From Mucilaginibacter sp. UR6-1 (GTDB lineage: Bacteria > Bacteroidota > Bacteroidia > Sphingobacteriales > Sphingobacteriaceae), in contig NZ_JAJIWP010000003.1 of the NCBI RefSeq assembly GCF_020880975.1, forward strand, positions 620,001 to 684,000: a DNA stretch of 64,000 nt, written 5' to 3'. How positions within the stretch are numbered: position 1 is the stretch's first letter; every line of letters starts with the position of its first letter. Below, piece after piece: positions 15,216 through 25,104 of the stretch. The notes beneath the pieces are model-generated. The model was not told the origin of the DNA, searched no databases, and saw only the letters and a program-made list of their open reading frames with translations. Both the position numbers and the translations under genes were made by a program.

Positions 15216-16070
15216 ATGAAATTTAAATTAATAATTGAAGGGGCTGATTTCAGTTCCTTTGGGTTAGGGCAATCTTCTGATGTTTCAACCTATATAAACA
15301 ACTTTAATGCTTTAGGTGGTGGTACATTAACCACAAACGAAAAAACAGCACTGCAATCATATTATGATGGATTAGTTAGTGCTAACCTTTGGGATAAGAT
15401 AGAAGTTCTTTATCCTTTTATAGGTTCAACAGCAACCTATCATAAATACAACTTCAAGAACTATCAGGATACTGATGCTGCATACAGATTAACATTCTCA
15501 AATGATGTAACCAGTGCGCATACTGCATCAGGTTATGTTGGTGATAGAAATGCACAGCGTTCAGCCAATTCTAATTATTACTGGACTGGTACATTGAGCA
15601 GCACTTGTGCCGGGTTTTATAATACTACTGGTGAAGTTGCAGATACTAACAGCCGGGTTGTAATGGGAGGTGCCAGCACATCATCCGCATCAACAAGTAT
15701 CAGCAGATTAGTTTTAGCCCGGAACTTTTCCAATGTAACACAAGGTGAGTTAGCGAGAACTACAGGCGGTTTAACATCAGGTACTACATTAGACAGAGCA
15801 AAAATCGGATTCTTAGCCGTATCAAATAATAGCGGTACAGTTAAGCTATGGGATGATACTTCAATAGTTGGTACAGCCAGTGCAACTATACCGCTTACAG
15901 GTGGTAATGTCCCGGTGTATTTATTAGCTTATAAAAACAGCACAATTGAATTAAACTATTTTTCCGATGTTACTTTGGGTACAGCTTTTATAGCTAAAGG
16001 ATTTACAGATTCTGATATGGTTAATTTTAGCAATTTAACAAAGGCATATAATCAGAGTTTGGGAAGATAA
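15216..16070 (+). CDS. Tail fibre or virion surface protein
   Basis: The 284-aa protein is Ser/Thr/Asn-rich with repeated beta patterns. It opens with a short domain including a helix (NEKTALQSYYDGLV) and continues with jelly-roll-like sheets through the C terminus. The start is 2 bp after the SGNH gene, so the two are co-translated and may form one fibre complex. It has no signal peptide. It may carry a carbohydrate-binding fold, but no family can be named. Confidence 0.5.
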   Translation: MKFKLIIEGADFSSFGLGQSSDVSTYINNFNALGGGTLTTNEKTALQSYYDGLVSANLWDKIEVLYPFIGSTATYHKYNFKNYQDTDAAYRLTFSNDVTSAHTASGYVGDRNAQRSANSNYYWTGTLSSTCAGFYNTTGEVADTNSRVVMGGASTSSASTSISRLVLARNFSNVTQGELARTTGGLTSGTTLDRAKIGFLAVSNNSGTVKLWDDTSIVGTASATIPLTGGNVPVYLLAYKNSTIELNYFSDVTLGTAFIAKGFTDSDMVNFSNLTKAYNQSLGR

Positions 16071-16075
16071 GTCAG

Positions 16076-17209
16076 TTACATGTCTTGGACAAAAAAATGG
16101 GGATTAATAGAATATTTGATAAATTCTTCAAATATTATATCCTCATCTAAATTTTTGTTAAAATTATAGGTTACGTTTCTGTCCTTTAAGTATGCAAGAA
16201 ACTCTTGATAAGCGATACCGATTTCATTTTTTTTATATCTGAAGGGATTGCTATTGAAGAAGCTTTCAATATGCTTTTTTAGTACATCTAATTCTAAGTT
16301 AGGTTTCTCAAATCGTAACCAATATGCCAACCCAAAGGTTGATAAGATTTTCTCATAACGCAGATTTTTGTGATAGAAGCTAAATTGTCTTGCCTCCGGT
16401 AATATCTTGAGTGCTATGAATAAATCTTCATCAGCCGTTAAGCCAATCGTTTTGTATTTCTCACTAAGAATCTTAATCGCGTAATCAACATCTTTATCTG
16501 TAAAAAAGACAAAGCTATACGGGTCTTTAATGTAAACTGCCAGTATTTGACTTTGCTCTAAAATTATGTAATCGCCGAATATGCTTACTAAGAGCTTATA
16601 GAATTCCTGTTTTTGACCTTGGCTTAAAGAGTCAACAACCTGTGCAATAAGAGGAATGAACTTTTTATTAATTTTGTGTCTTGTGCGAAGTAATGGAAGG
16701 TAAATATCAAAGTATTGAGGGTGCTTAATTATTATATCGAATATGTTGCGTAATTCTTCGTCTTGTAAGTCTTGATATAGCTGACTAATATTATTTTTCA
16801 CTTTATCGGAAAGGATTTCCACATCTGTTTTGATGGCATCAGTTTTTGCAAGAATTCCTCTAACCTCCGATACCTTTAAATCTATTTCTTCAAGCGTTTT
16901 AGCTGCTTTATCTGCTCTCTTATTGACAAACCAAGCAATAAAGCCAATTATAATAGCTGCTAACGCCAACGTGATTCCTATTGAAGCTATTATGTTCGAT
17001 AAGGAACTGTTTGTGCTTGAAATATCATTTTGTGAAATTTCAACGGTATGCCTAATGTCTGCCAATTGCTTATTGACACTTGTTAAGCTGTCTTGCAGTT
17101 CTGCAACGCTTTTTTTAATGTAAGCACTACTATCAATTCTCTCTTTATTAGCGAAGCAATTAAATGTGATGAATAAAATAGCAAGGGTTAGGTAAAATCT
17201 AATTTTCAT
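16076..17209 (-). CDS. Envelope protein with coiled coil and transmembrane helix, 377 aa
   Basis: MKIRFYLTLAILFITFNCFA is a signal peptide. A periplasmic coiled coil follows (SVAELQDSLTSVNKQLADIR), then a transmembrane helix at about residues 73-94 (IIASIGITLALAAIIIGFIA), a second coiled coil and a large helical domain to the end. This topology places the large C-terminal part in the cytoplasm. It is a solitary leftward cargo gene inside the tail module. Role unknown; sensing or exclusion at the envelope is possible. Confidence 0.55.
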   Translation of the reverse strand: MKIRFYLTLAILFITFNCFANKERIDSSAYIKKSVAELQDSLTSVNKQLADIRHTVEISQNDISSTNSSLSNIIASIGITLALAAIIIGFIAWFVNKRADKAAKTLEEIDLKVSEVRGILAKTDAIKTDVEILSDKVKNNISQLYQDLQDEELRNIFDIIIKHPQYFDIYLPLLRTRHKINKKFIPLIAQVVDSLSQGQKQEFYKLLVSIFGDYIILEQSQILAVYIKDPYSFVFFTDKDVDYAIKILSEKYKTIGLTADEDLFIALKILPEARQFSFYHKNLRYEKILSTFGLAYWLRFEKPNLELDVLKKHIESFFNSNPFRYKKNEIGIAYQEFLAYLKDRNVTYNFNKNLDEDIIFEEFIKYSINPHFFVQDM

Positions 17210-17218
17210 TTTAAGTAA

Positions 17219-17238
17219 GCATACTATTTATGGTATGC
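17219..17238 (+). promoter_or_regulatory. ACTATTTAT element, 6-bp hairpin containing ATG
   Basis: GCATAC (17219-17224) pairs perfectly with GTATGC (17233-17238) around the loop TATTTATG, so the element spans arm and loop. The start codon at 17235 is inside the 3' arm. This topology is shared with the copy at 22883. Confidence 0.6.
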
Positions 17239-19495
17239 AGGGCTTAAACTACAAGATTTATTTATTAGAACCTAATGGCAATTATGCTGAACTTGATACT
17301 GAGGGATTAGATTTCTCAACCACATTTTCACTTACTGATATTAAGGACATATCACAGAAAAAGGACACTTTATCAAAGAATATCACATTTGTTGGTACCA
17401 AGAATAATAACAGGATTTTTGGTAACGTATTTAATCAATCCCGCCATGTTGACCCTAATATTCAAGAGAGCTTATTTATCAATTTTTCAGTTAATAAACC
17501 TGTTGAATGTTTGGTGCTCGAAAATTCAACCCCAATACTTAAAGGATATTTAAAGTTTAGTAACGCTATCATTGATGGTGGTATAATAAGCTATGAATGT
17601 ATCATTACCGGTAACATCTTCAATTTTTACTCACTGTTGGGAGATAAGCTATTATCTGATTTAGATTTTACTGAATACACCCACCAGTTTGATGTAAGGC
17701 ATATTATAGATAGTTGGGATTCAAATATCAAAATCAGTGGTGACACTGTTGCCATGGAGTACGGTAAAGGTTATTTATACCCGTTCATAAATTATGGTGA
17801 TGTAAGTTCACCATACCCATCAGACGTTAATAAAATCCACATCAATAATTTTAGACCAGCCATTTACGTAAAAGAATATTTGAACAAGATATTTAACCAG
17901 CCGGAGCTGTCAGGATTTACTTATGAGGTTAAAGGAGGTACAGAATTTATTGAAGACTTCAACAGGCTTATCATACCAAATAACAGTGATGTAATGAACC
18001 AAAATATGGCGGGTGATACTTTTTTAATGATGTCCAATTTGTTCAGTATTCCTGTTAATAAAACAAGTGGTGATTTACAAGAACAAAGACGTTATTTAAG
18101 ATTTCCATACCGGGTTGATTATTTATCAAGCATTGAAGGGAATAGTACACCTTATCCCAATGAAGATGGTGAAACTGGTAACGTATTTACAGTTGTAAGG
18201 GAATTCAAAACTGATGGTAAAGTAAGCTTTAATTATTCAGCAACACTTAATGGTAATGCTGATTTCCGTATCAAACTATTGGAACGTTCAAGCACAACAA
18301 AAGAATTCACGGTAGTGGTGGAAAATCTCTTTATGAGTTTAAATAATAACAGCCAAAGCAAGTATGTTGAATTAATAATTCCACAACGTGCTTTTCAAGT
18401 AGGTAAGCAATTTGCTATAAGATTTGACTTCAATGGTTCAGTTATCAACTTAAATAGTAACATCACCAATTTGAAATTTGAAACAGGGGCAGTTGTTAAC
18501 TATAATGTGAAGTCCGGTGATTCTATTGCCCCGGCACCAGTAACCAATATTAAGCAGAAAGATTTTGTTAAAAGCCTTTCAATGCTATTAAATCTGTACA
18601 CTTATTCAACCCTTGATAATCCTAAGCATATTATTTTCCAAACCTACAATGATTATTATAGCTTTTGTAAGCCCGAAAATATACAAGCAACTGCTTTAGA
18701 CTACACTAAAAAGGTTGATTATTCCAGTAAAGTAACCTTTCATCTTATGGGGAATTGGCAAAGAAATATTCATTCACTTATAAAGCAGATTCTGATTATT
18801 TCAACGGTCTTTATTCATCAAAGTATGGTGAAGTATACGGCTCTTATGCGGAAACAGATAGTATCGGTACAGCAGATGAAAAGAAGATTGAACTTGTTTT
18901 TTCACCAACTCCTTTGGTGCAATATAATAATACCCGTAGAATTACGCCGGAGATTTATAAACTCGAATCCAACAATTTTAGAAGTACTTACAAAAGCAAT
19001 ATCAGGATAATGTACTACAATGGTTTAAAAGATTGTGAGGGCTATCAAATCGGAAATATGAGCTACAACGGTAGTACTTTCAGCTTTTCACCTGAAATAC
19101 CTATTCCTTTTGAACCTAATCATAGGTTCACCTTTTACCCGCAAATAGGGCATATCAAGTTTGCAACCGGATTAACGAATAATACTTACATGGCAGACCT
19201 GAATTTTGGTATTGCTGCTCAATATTATTTTCCGGCTGATATACCGCAAATTGAAGCAATACCAAACAGCTATTACAGGTATTATAGTAACCAAATCAAG
19301 GAACTTACCGATTTAAATAATGTACTGTTAGAAGCAACTGTGCTGCTAAGTGAAGCAGATATATCAAACTTAGATATGCGAGTGCCAATATTTATTAATA
19401 ACCGACACGGTAATGCCTATTACAAAATGATGGAAGTAGAGTACCATAATAGGTTAGAACCATCAACGGTTAAGTTTCAAAAAATCAATCTTTAA
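17235..19495 (+). pseudogene. Large tail protein split by a -1 frameshift
   Basis: A 506-codon frame from 17235 runs to ATG GGG at 18747-18752. There the protein-like sequence moves to the -1 frame (GAA TTG GCA AAG) and continues to 19495, giving a 753-aa product if joined. Past the junction the original frame turns into atypical basic sequence and stops near 19010, while the -1 frame shows normal phage composition and beta-rich content. The run GGGG lacks one G compared with an intact frame. The protein resembles phage tail-tip or central fibre proteins by size and position between fibre genes and the tape measure. A true mutation, a sequence error or programmed frameshifting are all possible. 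Confidence 0.65.
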
Positions 19496-19746
19496 GATTG
19501 CCAGCGATAATTGCAATTCAAACATTTATTATAGGTCTTTTTTTCAATGAAATATCTGTAAGCAAACACTATTGCAGGAATAACTCCCACTGCAATAAAG
19601 AAGGATGACATAAATACTAAACCATCCATTGTAATGATACCGAGTGAGATTGACAATAAACTAAGTATTAATACAGTCAACCTGTATTGTTGAGTTTCGG
19701 TTTTTGTATTATAGTTTTTGCAATTTGGGCATTGGGCATTATTCAT
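19492..19746 (-). CDS. Zinc-ribbon membrane protein, 84 aa
   Basis: Starting at ATG 19746, the protein begins MNNAQCPNCKNYNTKTE (a CPxC half of a zinc ribbon), has two hydrophobic segments (LTVLILSLLSISLGIITM and FFIAVGVIPAIVFAYRYF), and ends KCLNCNYRW with the second CxxC pair. The two cysteine pairs would come together on the cytoplasmic side of a membrane hairpin. It is a solitary leftward cargo gene overlapping the 3' end of the split tail gene by 4 bases. The function is unknown. Confidence 0.55.
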   Translation of the reverse strand: MNNAQCPNCKNYNTKTETQQYRLTVLILSLLSISLGIITMDGLVFMSSFFIAVGVIPAIVFAYRYFIEKKTYNKCLNCNYRWQS

Positions 19747-19787
19747 TTTAATAAGATTTAGCAAATCAAATATCACATTTTTCGCAG

Positions 19788-19807
19788 ACTATTTATCCAA
19801 AAGGATA
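19788..19807 (+). promoter_or_regulatory. ACTATTTAT element before the tape measure gene
   Basis: ACTATTTAT at 19788-19796 overlaps TATCC (19794-19798), which pairs with GGATA (19803-19807) over an AAAA loop. ATG follows at 19809. Confidence 0.55.
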
Positions 19808-19808
19808 G

Positions 19809-22244
19809 ATGGCAAACAACGGAGGTAATACTCAACAATCTAACGTTTTAATTAATATTGGAGTACAGGGGCAGCAGCAAGTTCAACAAGCTACACAACA
19901 AGTACAACAACTGAATAACACGGCGCAAAGAACGGGGCAGGCCAACATGGCCGCCCCTGTGAGAACTTTGCGCCAACAATTGAGGGATGCCAATAACGAC
20001 CTTCAACGGATGGCTTCGTTGGGGCAACAAAATACAGCTCAATTTGCTCAAACTGCTGCAAGAGTTGCCGGGTTGCGAAATGATATTGATGAAGCCAACA
20101 ATTCTATACGTGCGTTTGACCCGGATAATAAATTTAAGGTATTCGCCAATTTTGCCAGTGCAGGGGCTAAGGCTCTTGCTGGATACACCGCAACCCTTAA
20201 TCTAATCGGACTTGAAACTGATGATGCTGCAAAAATAACCGCCAAGCTTCAATCACTGATGGCATTTAGTGATGCTATAGATTCATTAGGGGATATTAAA
20301 GACAGCTTCAAAGATTTAGGTAGGTTATTAGGATTAACCACTACTGCAACACAAGCTCAAACACAAGCACAAAACGTACAGGCAGCAGCAAGTACAGCAC
20401 AAGCTACAGCAACGCAAGGTGTAACAGCAGCAAATAATACAGCTACAGCCAGTGCTGTAACATTACGTGGTGCTTTATCTGCTATAGGCATAGGTTTACT
20501 TATTTCGGCAGTAGCTTATTTGGTTACTAATTGGGATAATCTGAAAGCATCTGTACAAAAGCTCATACCGGCTTTGAGCGATACTAAAGGTGGTTTTGAT
20601 AAGATTATGCAGGTCGTTTACGGCGTAGGTAATGTTATCATCAACGTACTCAAAGCACCTATTGATGCTCTAATCCTTCAGTTTAAAGTCTTGTATAAAG
20701 TAATGACCGGTGATTTTAAAGGGGCAATTGCTGAATTTAAAGCTGGGGCAAACCAATTGGTTAATGACTTCAATGTAATAGGTAATTATCAATCAGGTGT
20801 AGCATCAAAATTGGCAGACCAGCGAGAAGCCCACCGAAAAGAACAGCTAACGAAAGAGGTTGAAAATCTAAAGAACCGAATTGAAATTCAAAAGGCAGCA
20901 GGTAAAGATGTTACCAAGCTACAGCAACTGCTCTACAAAGACCAGTTAGAACTTGCTAAAGGCAATGAAGAGGAAACTAAAAAGCTTAAACAAGAATATG
21001 CAGTAGCACAGGCAGCAGAACAGAAAAAACGTAATGATGAAACTAAAGCCCTTGCCAAAAAGTATTCTGATGATGGTAAGGCTAAGTTGAAAGCTGATTT
21101 GGATGAACTCAAAAAGCAGAACGAAGACGCTAAAAAGATTGTTACTGATGCGAGTAAATCTCAACGTGATATTGAACTTGAAAACCTTGATATAAAGTAC
21201 AAAAAGGAGTTCGCGCTATTAGAGAAGCGTAAAAAGGATATAATAGATTATAACCAGCAATTTAAAACCTTGACAGAAGCCCGTAAAGCTGAAGAGGCGG
21301 TTATCACTAAAAAGTATGATGATTTAATCAAAGCATACGATGATGAAGTTCAAACTGCCTATTTAAGTTCTTATGAGAAAAGAGCAATTGAGATAAATAA
21401 GAAGGCTGATGAACTATTGAAAAGTGCCACACCGGGACAGCAAGCCGTTATTCAGCAAGATAGATTTTTTCAACTCAATCAGAACACAGCAGAAGCTAAA
21501 GCATCAAGTACCAATAATAAAGCGCAAACCGATTTAACCATTGCAGAAGATGTAAACCGTCCAAGTGAAACTGATACTCCGGACGAAGCTAAAATAAAGG
21601 TTGAAAATTTAGCTAAAGCCCGCTTTGATGCCGAAAATGCAGCATTTGAACTTAAACGAACGCAGCTTGAAGGACAACAAGAAGAAATTGAATTATTGAC
21701 GGCTGAACATAATAAAACCTTAACTGATACAGAGAAAGAGGCTGCTGATGCTAAGAAACAAATAGCACAAGCTGAATTTGATAATAAGCTAAAAATGTAT
21801 GATGCCGTTGGAGCAGCAGCAGGTACAGCATCAGAAATATTAGGACAGAACACATTAGCCGGAAAATCACTTGCCGTGGCATCTTCTCTTATCAACACTT
21901 ATTCAGCCATTGCGGGGCAGCTAAGAGCCTTTGCCGGTGTACCCATACCGGGTTATGCAATAGCGCAAGCGATAGCAACCGGTGCTGTAGGCTTTGAACA
22001 AGTACGAAAGATAATGAGCGTAAAAGTACCTACTGCTGGTGGCAACACTGGTGGTGCAAGTGTAAGCGCACCTGTTATCAATAGTCAAGTTATAAACCGG
22101 GAGAATAACGGTACCAATGAAATCAGGCAATCAATTGATAATACTGCCAAGCAAACACAAAATATCAGAGCTTATATAGTTGACAAGGATTTGGAGAAGC
22201 AAAAAAGTAAAACCAGCTACTTCAATTCTCAGTCAACAATCTAA
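19809..22244 (+). CDS. Tail tape measure protein
   Basis: The 811-aa protein sets tail length and helps DNA entry. It opens with Gln/Ala-rich low-complexity coiled coil (QQQVQQATQQVQQLNN), has a transmembrane-like segment near residue 220 (LSAIGIGLLISAVAYLVTNW), long charged coiled coils (about 340-660) and a second hydrophobic region near 670-730 (AAGTASEILGQNTLAGKSLA). This is the classic tape-measure layout. It lies upstream of the head genes, the reverse of the usual siphovirus order. No lysozyme or peptidase domain is evident. Confidence 0.85.
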   Translation: MANNGGNTQQSNVLINIGVQGQQQVQQATQQVQQLNNTAQRTGQANMAAPVRTLRQQLRDANNDLQRMASLGQQNTAQFAQTAARVAGLRNDIDEANNSIRAFDPDNKFKVFANFASAGAKALAGYTATLNLIGLETDDAAKITAKLQSLMAFSDAIDSLGDIKDSFKDLGRLLGLTTTATQAQTQAQNVQAAASTAQATATQGVTAANNTATASAVTLRGALSAIGIGLLISAVAYLVTNWDNLKASVQKLIPALSDTKGGFDKIMQVVYGVGNVIINVLKAPIDALILQFKVLYKVMTGDFKGAIAEFKAGANQLVNDFNVIGNYQSGVASKLADQREAHRKEQLTKEVENLKNRIEIQKAAGKDVTKLQQLLYKDQLELAKGNEEETKKLKQEYAVAQAAEQKKRNDETKALAKKYSDDGKAKLKADLDELKKQNEDAKKIVTDASKSQRDIELENLDIKYKKEFALLEKRKKDIIDYNQQFKTLTEARKAEEAVITKKYDDLIKAYDDEVQTAYLSSYEKRAIEINKKADELLKSATPGQQAVIQQDRFFQLNQNTAEAKASSTNNKAQTDLTIAEDVNRPSETDTPDEAKIKVENLAKARFDAENAAFELKRTQLEGQQEEIELLTAEHNKTLTDTEKEAADAKKQIAQAEFDNKLKMYDAVGAAAGTASEILGQNTLAGKSLAVASSLINTYSAIAGQLRAFAGVPIPGYAIAQAIATGAVGFEQVRKIMSVKVPTAGGNTGGASVSAPVINSQVINRENNGTNEIRQSIDNTAKQTQNIRAYIVDKDLEKQKSKTSYFNSQSTI

Positions 22245-22260
22245 ACCTATATCACATAAA

Positions 22261-22866
22261 ATGAAAAAATTACCACTTATAGAATTATTAATCAATCCTG
22301 AAGATAACTCATTTGTTTCAGCAGTAGCTTTGGTTGAAAACCCGGCTATTGAAAGCGATTTTATTGCCTTTTCAAAGGACACAGCAATTGAAAAATTTTC
22401 AATTAATGAAGAGCGCAAAGAACTTTTAGGTGCTGCTATGATTCCTGATGTGCCTATCTATAGAAATTCAGAGCAAAATGGTGAATACATGGCAACGTTT
22501 TCAAAAGAAACTATCCGGCAAATTGCACAGGTATTTGCACAAAAAGGGCTTTTCAATAACACCAATATTGAGCATACGTTAGTACCTGCTGAATCGCTAA
22601 TATTTCAATCTTATATTACCGACCAAGAAAAAGGCATCAACGCACCTAAAGGGGTTGATTGTCCTGATGGTAGTTGGATTATAGGCGTTAAGATTCTCAA
22701 TGATTCAGTTTGGCAGAATATTAAAGCTGGAAAAATAAAAGGCTTTTCTGTTGAAGGAATCTTTAAAGCAATCGATACCCAAACTACTGTTAATTTATCC
22801 AAAGCAAATGATTTTGATATTGCTATTGATGATGTTATAGCATCTATTGATGAACTGGTTAATTAA
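22261..22866 (+). CDS. Prohead protease, XkdF-type (peptidase S78_2-like)
   Basis: The start is placed at ATG 22261, 16 bp after the tape measure gene; a longer frame overlapping that gene is unlikely. The 201-aa protein matches XkdF-like putative serine proteases: VSAVALVENPAI near the start, MIPDVPIYRN, then FNNTNIEHTLVPAESLIFQS with the candidate histidine, and IKGFSVEGIF with the candidate serine. It would process scaffold and capsid during head maturation. Its neighbours, a scaffold-like gene and the major capsid gene, support this. Confidence 0.75.
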   Translation: MKKLPLIELLINPEDNSFVSAVALVENPAIESDFIAFSKDTAIEKFSINEERKELLGAAMIPDVPIYRNSEQNGEYMATFSKETIRQIAQVFAQKGLFNNTNIEHTLVPAESLIFQSYITDQEKGINAPKGVDCPDGSWIIGVKILNDSVWQNIKAGKIKGFSVEGIFKAIDTQTTVNLSKANDFDIAIDDVIASIDELVN

Positions 22867-22873
22867 TTAGCCG

Positions 22874-22901
22874 GGCTTACATACTATTTATGGTATAAGC
22901 C
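22874..22901 (+). promoter_or_regulatory. ACTATTTAT element, compound hairpin
   Basis: ATAC (22881-22884) pairs with GTAT (22893-22896) around loop TATTTATG, and GGCTT (22874-22878) pairs with AAGCC (22897-22901) outside a 2-nt bulge. ATG follows at 22907. No leftward gene adjoins this copy. Confidence 0.55.
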
Positions 22902-22906
22902 AAAAA

Positions 22907-23500
22907 ATGGAAAATAAGAAATTAGAAAAATTAATCGGTTCAGTTGATAAGCTTTTAAAGTTTTTCACTGAAAAGAAAGAAGTTTTTGAGGCTGTTAAGG
23001 TAAAGGATAGTGATGTTTCAATTGAATCTGCCATGGAAGTTGGTGCTGATGTTTCAATATCAACGTCCAATGGTTCAGAGCCAGCTACTGATGGTGTTTA
23101 CTCATTAGAAAACGATAAAGTAATCACCGTAAAGGATGGCAAAATTGAATCAATCCAAGGTGGTGAGGAAACAAAACCAGCAGATGAAGAATTGGCTGAT
23201 GAAGCCGGTGCAGAACCTATCGCTGAAGATGAAAAACCCAAAGAAGATGAAGCTGTAAAAGCTTTAGAAGACAGGGTTAAATCTTTAGAAGAAACCATAA
23301 AAACCTTAATGGATTCAATCAATGCGGTACCATCTAAACAAGATGTATCGGAATTCAAAAATCAGCTATTAACAGTCAATGATTCAATAATAGCATTATC
23401 AAAAATACCTACTCAAAAATCCGTTGATGCTCGACCAGAGATGAAGGATAGTGAAGAGGATAAAATCAAGAGAGTAGCAAGCCTATTCTACAAGCAATAA
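22907..23500 (+). CDS. Capsid scaffold-like protein
   Basis: The 197-aa protein is very acidic in its middle (EETKPADEELADEAGAEP) and has a C-terminal coiled coil (ALEDRVKSLEETIKTLMDS) followed by a basic end. Charge and coiled coil are typical of scaffold proteins that guide capsid assembly. It sits between the protease and the major capsid gene, the standard scaffold position. It also contains a short beta segment (TDGVYSLENDKVITVKDGKI). Confidence 0.65.
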   Translation: MENKKLEKLIGSVDKLLKFFTEKKEVFEAVKVKDSDVSIESAMEVGADVSISTSNGSEPATDGVYSLENDKVITVKDGKIESIQGGEETKPADEELADEAGAEPIAEDEKPKEDEAVKALEDRVKSLEETIKTLMDSINAVPSKQDVSEFKNQLLTVNDSIIALSKIPTQKSVDARPEMKDSEEDKIKRVASLFYKQ

Positions 23501-23514
23501 CGGATTTACAAAAA

Positions 23515-24456
23515 ATGGCATTTGATGTTACCAAATTACCTGACTATACTAATCAGGATTCAACAGACTTTATTACCAAAAGTATTTTAGGCGCAAGTAC
23601 GCTATCAATTTTAGCCCAAAGTGGCAAACTATTAACCAACGTTAAAGGCAAACAAGCTATTCCTATTTCGGATGTTGACGTTGTTTTGCAAGACAATTCA
23701 ACTGATGCAGCAGAGCGCAACGCTCAAGGCGGAATGGTGATTGACCAAGTTATTATTGAACCTGCTGAAATCAAATCTTTAACTAACTGGTCAAACCGTC
23801 AATTAACAGACAAATTCACCGTTGAAGAGCTTAAAGCTAAATTTAAAGGTCAAAACTATGATAACGCTGCTTTTGCTGAATTCATAGGCAATGAACAAGC
23901 TGCTGCTATAGCAAGTATCAACGAACAAGCTCTATGGCAAGGTGACGTTAATTTACCGGGCACTGGTGCAACAAAAAACTTAAACAGGTTTGATGGTTTC
24001 TTGAAAAAAATGAAAGTTTCAGGTGCAACTGGTGTAGCTATTAACTTATCAGGTTCAACTACCGGTGCTACCATCGTTGAAAAACTTAAAAATGGTTTCT
24101 TATCCACTAAAGTCGAAGTACGAACACAACCGGATTTTCGCTTATTTATTTCAAAAGCTGATTATCAATTATACATTGCTGCTTTGAGTGAAAAGAACCT
24201 TTATGTTCCTGCAACTGAGAAAGTATTATTTGGTACAGATTGCCCTATGGAAATTGTTGAAGGTTTAGTAGGTACGGGTACAGTTGTATTTACAAGACTT
24301 CGCAGCTTATACGCTGGTACCGATTTGGATTCTGATGCTTCAACTGCAACTAAATATTTTTCACCTGAAACTAAGCAATTGTACATCGATTTTCAATACT
24401 CTTTGGGTACTGCAACTGCTATGCACAATGAAATATTCTACTCTAAAGTAGCTTAA
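23515..24456 (+). CDS. Major capsid protein
   Basis: The 313-aa protein has the size and composition of an HK97-fold major capsid protein. It has an N-terminal arm, a beta/alpha core (VIIEPAEIKSLTNWSNRQL), a helix-rich region (AAFAEFIGNEQAAAIASINE) and a C-terminal sheet ending in IDFQYSLGTATAMHNEIFYS. Codon use is more regular than in neighbouring genes, as expected for an abundant product. Its position after protease and scaffold genes supports the call. No sequence motif is diagnostic by itself. Confidence 0.75.
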   Translation: MAFDVTKLPDYTNQDSTDFITKSILGASTLSILAQSGKLLTNVKGKQAIPISDVDVVLQDNSTDAAERNAQGGMVIDQVIIEPAEIKSLTNWSNRQLTDKFTVEELKAKFKGQNYDNAAFAEFIGNEQAAAIASINEQALWQGDVNLPGTGATKNLNRFDGFLKKMKVSGATGVAINLSGSTTGATIVEKLKNGFLSTKVEVRTQPDFRLFISKADYQLYIAALSEKNLYVPATEKVLFGTDCPMEIVEGLVGTGTVVFTRLRSLYAGTDLDSDASTATKYFSPETKQLYIDFQYSLGTATAMHNEIFYSKVA

Positions 24457-24481
24457 TAATAAGGATAGGAGAGGGTGAATT

Positions 24482-25018
24482 ATGTGTGAAACATTATTAC
24501 AAACCGCAAGAGATTGCGGTAAAAATACAAAGGATGGTGTAAAGTCTGATGTGTACCTGATTGCATTCGCTGACTTAAAAGCGGTATCAGGCAGTACAGA
24601 AGTTTATTCAACATCTGCATCAGGTTTAATAACGGAAATAGCTTTAAAAACAGGCTCTACAAAGTTTGTTAAATACGGTACTGTTGCAAAACAATCATCG
24701 ATTAAGGAAACATATACATACAATGACAATGGTAGTTATGACATAGCTAAAGAATTAACTTTTACCTTATCAAATGTTGGTTCGTTGGCTGCAAGGCAAG
24801 GTGTTGAAAAACTGGTGTCAAATCCGGTTGCTGCATTAGTTCGTTTGGAAACTGGTACATGGGTAGCTTTTGGTTTAAATAACCAATTTATGGCTAAAAC
24901 CATGGAAGGTACCGCGGGTACAGGTTCTAATGGAAGGGTTATCACTTTAGCAGGTTCAGATACTGAATTTTTGCAACCAGTAGACCCGGCAATAATTTCA
25001 GCATTGATAGCAGCTTAA
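24482..25018 (+). CDS. Tail tube or virion protein, 178 aa
   Basis: The 178-aa protein is beta-rich (ITEIALKTGSTKFVKYGTVA, ETYTYNDNGSYDIAKELTFT) in the style of major tail tube proteins, with a start preceded by the strong ribosome-binding site AGGAGAGGG. It is followed by a strong terminator at 25043-25074, so the unit from 22907 ends here. Tail tube is the best guess given size and abundance signals. A head decoration protein is an alternative. Confidence 0.5.
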   Translation: MCETLLQTARDCGKNTKDGVKSDVYLIAFADLKAVSGSTEVYSTSASGLITEIALKTGSTKFVKYGTVAKQSSIKETYTYNDNGSYDIAKELTFTLSNVGSLAARQGVEKLVSNPVAALVRLETGTWVAFGLNNQFMAKTMEGTAGTGSNGRVITLAGSDTEFLQPVDPAIISALIAA

Positions 25019-25042
25019 AAGCTTAATTAGGTTTTATTATTC

Positions 25043-25074
25043 AACCTCTTAGTTAATCGCTAAGGGGTTTTTTT
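25043..25074 (+). terminator. Intrinsic terminator after the capsid/tube unit
   Basis: AACCTCTTAG (25043-25052) pairs with CTAAGGGGTT (25060-25069) around a 7-nt loop and is followed by a T-run to 25074. An ACTATTTAT element begins only 11 bp later, which fits a new transcription unit. Confidence 0.75.
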
Positions 25075-25084
25075 ATGTACCCGT

Positions 25085-25093
25085 ACTATTTAT
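25085..25093 (+). promoter_or_regulatory. ACTATTTAT element after the terminator
   Basis: ACTATTTAT lies 11 bp after the end of a terminator and 11 bp before ATG 25105. It is the copy with the weakest hairpin, but its position between a terminator and the next gene start is the clearest argument that the element starts a transcription unit. Confidence 0.55.
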
Positions 25094-25104
25094 TTCAAGG
25101 GATT

